From contig NZ_QLIX01000006.1 of assembly GCF_003258945.1 (NCBI RefSeq), positions 124,001-188,000 of the forward strand: a stretch of 64,000 bases of DNA. The letters are read 5' to 3'. Position 1 is the first letter of the stretch. Each line of letters begins with the position of its first letter. Source of the stretch: Roseicella frigidaeris. GTDB taxonomy: Bacteria; Pseudomonadota; Alphaproteobacteria; Acetobacterales; Acetobacteraceae. The notes under the pieces are model-generated. The model did not search any database, was not told the DNA's origin, and worked only from the letters and a program-made list of their open reading frames with translations. A program made the translations under genes and the position numbers. Shown piece after piece: positions 60,191-64,000 of this stretch.

Positions 60191-60226
60191 GTCGCGGCCC
60201 GTCGCCCCGGCGCGGCGGGCCGCGAC
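60191..60226. terminator. Hairpin between DUF427 and metallophosphatase genes
   Basis: Perfect 11-bp arms GTCGCGGCCCG (60191-60201) and CGGGCCGCGAC (60216-60226) with a 14-base loop, between convergent genes. There is no T tract, so terminator function is tentative. Confidence 0.45.
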
Positions 60227-60260
60227 GCATCCTGGGCGGGAGGACCGCTGTGGGGCGGCC

Positions 60261-61277
60261 CTACTGCGCCGCCCGCAGCGCCGCGTAGCCGGGACAGGGC
60301 GGCGGCTGCGGCGGGTCGCCGGGCGGGCCGAGCAGCTCGAAGCGATAGGGCTCCGCCGCCTCGGGGTCGAGCGTGACCAGCACCGCCTGCACATCCGCCT
60401 CGCCCGGCACCTGCAGCCGGGTGAGGTTCGGCACCGCGGCGATCGGGCGGTGATGCACGAAGAGATGGCTGTCGCCGTTCAGCAGCAGCACCGGCCGGCC
60501 GAAGCGCGCCGCCGCCTCGGCGATGGCCTCGCGGATCGCGGCATAGCCGCTGTCATAGCCCGCGCCGCAGACCTGCCGGTAGAACAGGTCGGCCTGCAGG
60601 GCGATCACCGCCGCCCGCGCCTCCGGCGCGGCGGCGAGGCTCTCGGCGAGCCAGGCGCGGTTGGCGGCGTCGCGCAGCCGGAACTCGGCGAAGGCCCGCT
60701 CGCCCTGCGGCAGCATCCGCGCCCCCGGCTCGCCCGGCTCGCCGGGGCGGCCGTTGTTGCTGCCGGGGACGTGCAGCGTCAGGAACAGCACGCCGTCCTG
60801 CATCCAGCGGGCATTCTCCACCGCCGGCGCCGCCTGGCGGAGCAGCGGCATGGGGCGCCGGCCGAGGCTCGCCGGGCGGTCGAAGAAGCGCTGCCGCAGC
60901 AGCGCCAGCCGCTCGAGCGGGTCGAAGCGCCCGGCGCGGTCCTGCCAGCAATCCGTCCATTCGTTGTCGCCGGGCGTGTAGACCAGCGGGTGGTCGGCGA
61001 GCCCCATCCAGGTGAAGGCGCGCAGCACCCGCTCATCGGTGCAGAGCTCGGCCCCGCCCTTGGTGTCGCCGAGGAAGATCGAGACCGCCGGCCGCGCCGC
61101 GTTGATCGCGGCCATCAGCCGCGCGACGCGGCCCTCCTCGGCCGGGCAGAGCTCCGGCGCCTCGGGGCGGCAATAGGGCATGTCGCCGAAGGCGACGAAG
61201 CGCAGCGGCTCGGCCCGGGCGGGCGCGGCGGCCCCGGCCAGGAGGGCGAGGAGGAGGAGCAGGCGCGGCAGGGGCAT
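60261..61277 (-). CDS. Exported metallophosphoesterase-like protein
   Basis: A 338-residue secreted protein (signal peptide MPLPRLLLLLALLAGAAAPARA) with calcineurin-like motifs: FVAFGDMPYC, SIFLGDTKGG, YTPGDNEWTDC (the GDNE/GDNH-type centre), and a late VLLLNGDSHLFVHHRPI that supplies the second Asp and His. Cysteine pairs near the N-terminus (YCRPEAPELC) and at the C-terminus (PPPCPGY) may form disulfides, fitting an extracytoplasmic location. The substrate (phosphomonoester, nucleotide or phosphodiester) is unknown. It is codirectional with the TauE/SafE gene, 47 bases downstream of it, and may be co-transcribed. Confidence 0.8.
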   Translation of the reverse strand: MPLPRLLLLLALLAGAAAPARAEPLRFVAFGDMPYCRPEAPELCPAEEGRVARLMAAINAARPAVSIFLGDTKGGAELCTDERVLRAFTWMGLADHPLVYTPGDNEWTDCWQDRAGRFDPLERLALLRQRFFDRPASLGRRPMPLLRQAAPAVENARWMQDGVLFLTLHVPGSNNGRPGEPGEPGARMLPQGERAFAEFRLRDAANRAWLAESLAAAPEARAAVIALQADLFYRQVCGAGYDSGYAAIREAIAEAAARFGRPVLLLNGDSHLFVHHRPIAAVPNLTRLQVPGEADVQAVLVTLDPEAAEPYRFELLGPPGDPPQPPPCPGYAALRAAQ

Positions 61278-61324
61278 CGGGGCGGTCCTTGCAGTCCGGC
61301 CATGATGCCACCGGCCTGGCCCGG

Positions 61325-62068
61325 TTACAGCAGCCGCGGCACCGCCGCCGTCACCAGCAGCAGGCCGGAGACGGCGAGCAGCCCGAGCACGATGCGCTGG
61401 AAGGCGATGTCGCTGAAGCGGCGATAGAGCCGGAGGCCGAGCAGGGTCGGGAGCAGCAGCGCCGGCGCCGCCACAAGGCAGAGCGTCGCCACCTCCGGCG
61501 TGACGGTGCCGCTCGCCACATAGACCGTCATGGTCATCGCCTGCATCACCAGGGTGAAGGCCTGGAACACCGCGCGCTGCGCATCCCGCCCCCAGCCGCG
61601 CAGCGTCACCCAGAGGGTCGGCGCCGGTCCGGTGAGGCCGCCGAGCCCGCCCATGACGCCGCCCGCCAGCCCGACCGCGGCATCCGCCAGCCGGCCGCCG
61701 CGGGTGATGCGCGGCAGGGCGCGGGCCAGCAGCATGGCCGGGCACCAGACCAGCAGCAGCAGCCCGACCCCGGCGCGGAACCAGTCCGGGTCGATCCGGT
61801 GCAGCAGGGCGACGCCGAGCGGCACGCCGAGGAGCCCGCCGAGGATGAAGGGCGCCGCCCGCCGCGCATCGAAGCCGCGGCGGATGGCGCCGATGCCGAG
61901 GATCTGCCCGAGCAGCGAGCCGAAGACGGTCAGCGGCCCGGCCAGCGCCGGATCGAGCGTCCAGGCCCAGATCGCCTGCGCCACCAGCCCGAAGGCGAAG
62001 CCCGAGAGCCCCTGCACGAAGCCGCCCGCGGCGGCGCCGAGCGCCACCACGGCGATGAGACTCTCCAC
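61325..62068 (-). CDS. TauE/SafE-family membrane permease
   Basis: A 247-residue membrane protein with about eight transmembrane segments, matching the TauE/SafE sulfite/organosulfonate exporter family: IAVVALGAAAGGFVQGLSGFAFGLV, PLTVFGSLLGQILGIGAIRRGFD, GGLLGVPLGVALLHRIDPDWFR and GLAGGVMGGLGGLTGPAPTLWV, the paired glycine-rich loops typical of the family. The GTG at 62068 with GGGGAG upstream is preferred over an ATG at 62101. Known members move sulfite, sulfoacetate or related anions; the ligand is not evident. It is divergent from the isochorismate synthase gene over 194 bases. Confidence 0.85.
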   Translation of the reverse strand: MESLIAVVALGAAAGGFVQGLSGFAFGLVAQAIWAWTLDPALAGPLTVFGSLLGQILGIGAIRRGFDARRAAPFILGGLLGVPLGVALLHRIDPDWFRAGVGLLLLVWCPAMLLARALPRITRGGRLADAAVGLAGGVMGGLGGLTGPAPTLWVTLRGWGRDAQRAVFQAFTLVMQAMTMTVYVASGTVTPEVATLCLVAAPALLLPTLLGLRLYRRFSDIAFQRIVLGLLAVSGLLLVTAAVPRLL

Positions 62069-62179
62069 GTCCCGGTCTCCCCCTCGGCCCCTGACTGCCA
62101 TGGGCCGCCGGCGGGCGCCAGACGCCGACGCCGGAGCCGACGCCGGCGCGGCGCCCGGAGCCGGCGGGCAGGGCATGGG

Positions 62180-62203
62180 TTTTTATTGATATTTCAGAAT
62201 GAA
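62180..62203. promoter_or_regulatory. AT-rich segment in the divergent TauE/isochorismate synthase promoter region
   Basis: TTTTTATTGATATTTCAGAATGAA is strikingly AT-rich in this genome. It is a plausible promoter or operator for the isochorismate synthase gene; resemblance to a Fur or Irr box is weak, so no regulator is named. Confidence 0.35.
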
Positions 62204-62262
62204 GGACCAGGCGATACAACCGCAGGCGCCCCGCAGCACCCGCCTCCGACGGACCGCCCCGC

Positions 62263-63441
62263 ATGCCCCTCGGCGAAGCCGCCCCCGCCCCGCTCTTCGC
62301 GTTCCGCAGCGCGGAGGGCACGCTCATCGGCCTCGGTCAGGCCGCCGCCCTGCCAGGCGGCCCCGCCGCCACCCTGGCCGCCCGGCTGGACACCTTCTTC
62401 CGCAGCGCCGGCCCGGACGCCATCCTCGCCGGCGCGATGCCCTTCGATCGCGCGGCCAAAGACGACCTGCGCCAGGCAGCGCGGGTCGCAAGCGCCTTGC
62501 CGCCCCAGCCTGCGCCGGCCCGTTCCGTCCGCTGGTCCCTGCGGCACGAGCCGGATGCCGCAGGCTATGCCGATGCCGTGCGGCGCGCGCTGGACATCCT
62601 GGCCGCGGAGGCGGCCCTGTCCGCGCCGCCGGGCGACGCGCTCACGAAGATCGTTCTGTCCCGCAGCCTCCTGGCGACGGCCGATGCGCCGATCGACCCC
62701 GTCGCCCTGCTGCATCGCCTGGCCGCCGACCCGTCCGTGACCACCTTCCTGGTGCCGCTGCCGGACGGACAGGCCGGCCCGCGCCAGCTGGCCGGGGCGA
62801 CGCCGGAGCTCCTGCTCTCCAAGCGGGCCGACCGCGTGGCCTCGCACCCGCTGGCCGGCTCGGCCCGTCGCCACCGCGAGCCGGCGCGGGACGCCGCGGC
62901 CGCCGAGGCGCTGCTACGCTCCGGGAAGGACGGGCGGGAGCACGCCATCGCGGCCGAGTTCGTCCTCGACACCCTCGCGCCCTGGTGCCGGACACTGGCG
63001 CGGCCCCAGGGCGTCCAGCTCCGGGGCACCGCCAGCCTGTGGCATCTCGGCACCCGGATCGAGGGCCGGCTGAAGGACCCCGGCCTCTCCGCCGCCCTGC
63101 TGGCCTCCATCCTGCACCCCACCCCCGCCGTCTGCGGTCTGCCGCGCGACCGGGCCGCCGCGCTGATCGACAGGCTGGAGCCGCGCGACCGCGGCTTCTA
63201 TGGCGGGGCCATCGGCTGGTGCGACGGGCGCGGCGACGGCACGTGGCATGTCGCCATCCGTTGCGCCGAGCTGTCCGGGCGGCAGGCGCGGCTCCATGCC
63301 GGCGCCGGCATCGTGCCGGGCTCCGAGCCCTGGAAGGAGGTGGACGAGACCGCGGCGAAGTATGGGGCGATGCTGGCCGCGCTCGGCATCGACCTGCCGG
63401 AGGACCGCGCAGGGACAGCCGGCCCGCCGGGGCCGCCGTGA
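62263..63441 (+). CDS. Isochorismate synthase
   Basis: A 392-residue chorismate-binding enzyme that turns chorismate into isochorismate, the first step to 2,3-dihydroxybenzoate siderophores, salicylate or menaquinone. The chorismate-fold motifs run in order: TKIVLSRSLL, GATPELLLSKRADRVASHPLAGSARR, EFVLDTLAPWC, LRGTASLWHLGTRIEGRL, LHPTPAVCGLPRDRA, GFYGGAIGWCD and AGAGIVPGSEPWKEVDET, with catalytic Lys/Glu residues. Length and the ALxxHPTPAVCG motif resemble EntC/DhbC more than MenF. No entB, entA or siderophore gene is in the window, so the pathway is unresolved. Confidence 0.9.
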   Translation: MPLGEAAPAPLFAFRSAEGTLIGLGQAAALPGGPAATLAARLDTFFRSAGPDAILAGAMPFDRAAKDDLRQAARVASALPPQPAPARSVRWSLRHEPDAAGYADAVRRALDILAAEAALSAPPGDALTKIVLSRSLLATADAPIDPVALLHRLAADPSVTTFLVPLPDGQAGPRQLAGATPELLLSKRADRVASHPLAGSARRHREPARDAAAAEALLRSGKDGREHAIAAEFVLDTLAPWCRTLARPQGVQLRGTASLWHLGTRIEGRLKDPGLSAALLASILHPTPAVCGLPRDRAAALIDRLEPRDRGFYGGAIGWCDGRGDGTWHVAIRCAELSGRQARLHAGAGIVPGSEPWKEVDETAAKYGAMLAALGIDLPEDRAGTAGPPGPP

Positions 63442-63456
63442 CCCCGCGGGGTCACG
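63437..63456. terminator. 20-bp perfect palindrome at the isochorismate synthase stop
   Basis: CGTGACCCCGCGGGGTCACG (63437-63456) spans the TGA stop; a further pair, GTCACGCCC (63451-63459) and GGGCGTGAC (63476-63484), extends the structure. It lies between convergent genes and may end transcription of both, although no T tract is present. Confidence 0.5.
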
Positions 63457-63516
63457 CCCGGCGCGGATCGCGGCGGGGCGTGACGCCCCGGGACGGCGAT
63501 GCCCCGGCGGCGCCGC

Positions 63517-63726
63517 TCAGCCCTTGCCCACCATCACGTCGGAGGCCTTGATCACCGCGAAGACGCTGTCGCCCGGCTTCAGCGCCAGGTCGGCCACCGC
63601 CTCGTTGGTGATGGAGGCGACGACCGTGCCGCCGCCGTTCAGCTTGATGGTGACATGGGCGGTGGTGGCGCCGGGCGAGACCGCCTCGACGGTGCCGGGG
63701 AGCTGGTTGCGGGCGGACAGCTTCAT
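63517..63726 (-). CDS. mop: Molybdenum-pterin binding protein Mop (molbindin)
   Basis: A 69-residue single Mop domain: KLSARNQLPGTVEAVSPGATTAHVTIKL, then GGTVVASITNEAVADLALKPGDSVFAVIKASDVMV. Such molbindins form hexamers that bind molybdate or tungstate and act as a molybdenum store or as a sensor. The residues of SARNQLPGTV and of ITNEAV line the oxyanion sites in known structures. GAGGAG precedes the ATG at 63726. It converges with the isochorismate synthase gene; no other molybdenum transport or cofactor gene is nearby within the window. Confidence 0.9.
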   Translation of the reverse strand: MKLSARNQLPGTVEAVSPGATTAHVTIKLNGGGTVVASITNEAVADLALKPGDSVFAVIKASDVMVGKG

Positions 63727-63933
63727 GGGGGATCTCCTCGTCGGGTGGCGGCGCCCGGCGGCGCGGCGCGGCGCGCAGCCATGTCGCGCGGCCGGGGCAG
63801 GGTCAAGCCGGGGGCGGACCGGCCCGGCCGGCGCCCGGCGCTCCGCCCGCCGCAATTCGCCGCGATGCCGCCGGCCGGCCCAGCTGGGGCGGGTTTGGTT
63901 GCCTTCGCGCCCCGCCCGCGCTAGCCCCCCGCC

Positions 63934-64000
63934 GTGCCCGACAGCCCCGCCCTCGCGCCTCCCCCGCCGCATCGCCCCCTGCGGGCGGAGGAGTTCGACT
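63934..64000 (+). CDS. Possible start of a gene running off the right edge
   Basis: A GTG at 63934 opens a frame, VPDSPALAPPPPHRPLRAEEFD, to the window edge. The Pro-rich start followed by RPLRAEEFD looks protein-like, and the gene would be divergent from mop, but the visible part is too short for any assignment and no ribosome-binding site is clear. Confidence 0.35.
   Translation, partial: MPDSPALAPPPPHRPLRAEEFD

Noticed and set aside
62180-62203. Fur box before isochorismate synthase
   Set aside because: The AT-rich stretch does not match the 19-bp Fur consensus or an Irr element well enough to name a regulator.

Overview
The window is very GC-rich, densely coded DNA with short spacers and many GTG starts and 4-bp ATGA/GTGA overlaps. 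Gene content (orphan Bug/TctC binding proteins, HyuA/HyuB families, DUF3141, DUF6489, KGG-repeat protein, ParC/RecO, spore-photoproduct-lyase-like radical SAM protein) suggests an alphaproteobacterium of the Acetobacteraceae, Roseomonas-like. That placement is inference from gene families and composition, not from a marker-gene comparison. It looks like chromosome: housekeeping genes (parE, parC, recO, greB) are interleaved with catabolic and transport genes. No rRNA, tRNA, CRISPR array, complete insertion sequence or prophage was recognised.

Layout. 0-5.5 kb: start of an RTX-type protein running off the left edge, dps with a clear terminator, parE, two very small genes, a dispersed palindromic repeat and a zinc alcohol dehydrogenase. 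5.6-20 kb: penicillin-acylase-family enzyme, Bpt/Ate-type aminoacyl transferase, radical SAM protein, alpha/beta hydrolase, parC-recO, a nucleotide-domain-less ABC-type exporter, a PepSY/response regulator/histidine kinase operon, greB. 19.6-34 kb: a ROK kinase whose lobes appear circularly permuted, hydrolase, three Bug binding proteins, amidohydrolase plus CoA transferase, KGG protein, TonB-like protein, a PhaC-like DUF3141 protein and an enoyl-CoA hydratase. 33.5-42 kb: small-molecule catabolism (D-aminoacylase-like amidohydrolase, cupin, quinone oxidoreductase, TPP enzyme/3-hydroxyacyl-CoA dehydrogenase/SDR operon, Bug protein).

42-53.2 kb holds the most striking unit: eight minus-strand genes, hyuB2-hyuA2-dctP-dctQ-dctM-hyuA1-hyuB1-maoC, with six 4-bp stop/start overlaps and one 3-nt gap. 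It reads as a single operon coupling a TRAP transporter to two different ATP-dependent hydantoinase/oxoprolinase/carboxylase-type enzymes and a MaoC hydratase. It probably imports and opens (or carboxylates) a small carboxylate or cyclic amide; the substrate is unknown. 53-64 kb: a domesticated-looking transposase-derived gene, exported carbonic anhydrase, prolyl oligopeptidase, cytosine-deaminase-like amidohydrolase/thioesterase pair, DUF427, metallophosphatase, TauE/SafE permease, isochorismate synthase and the molybdenum-binding protein Mop.

Two dispersed non-coding repeat families stand out. One (139-186 bp; 15805, 22869, 54926) begins at or within a few bases of a stop codon in the same orientation each time and can fold into several hairpins, with paired changes between copies. 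The other is a 50-bp palindromic unit joined to a CTAGGGCGCTTCCC inverted repeat (about 4.4, 31.1 and 32.3 kb).
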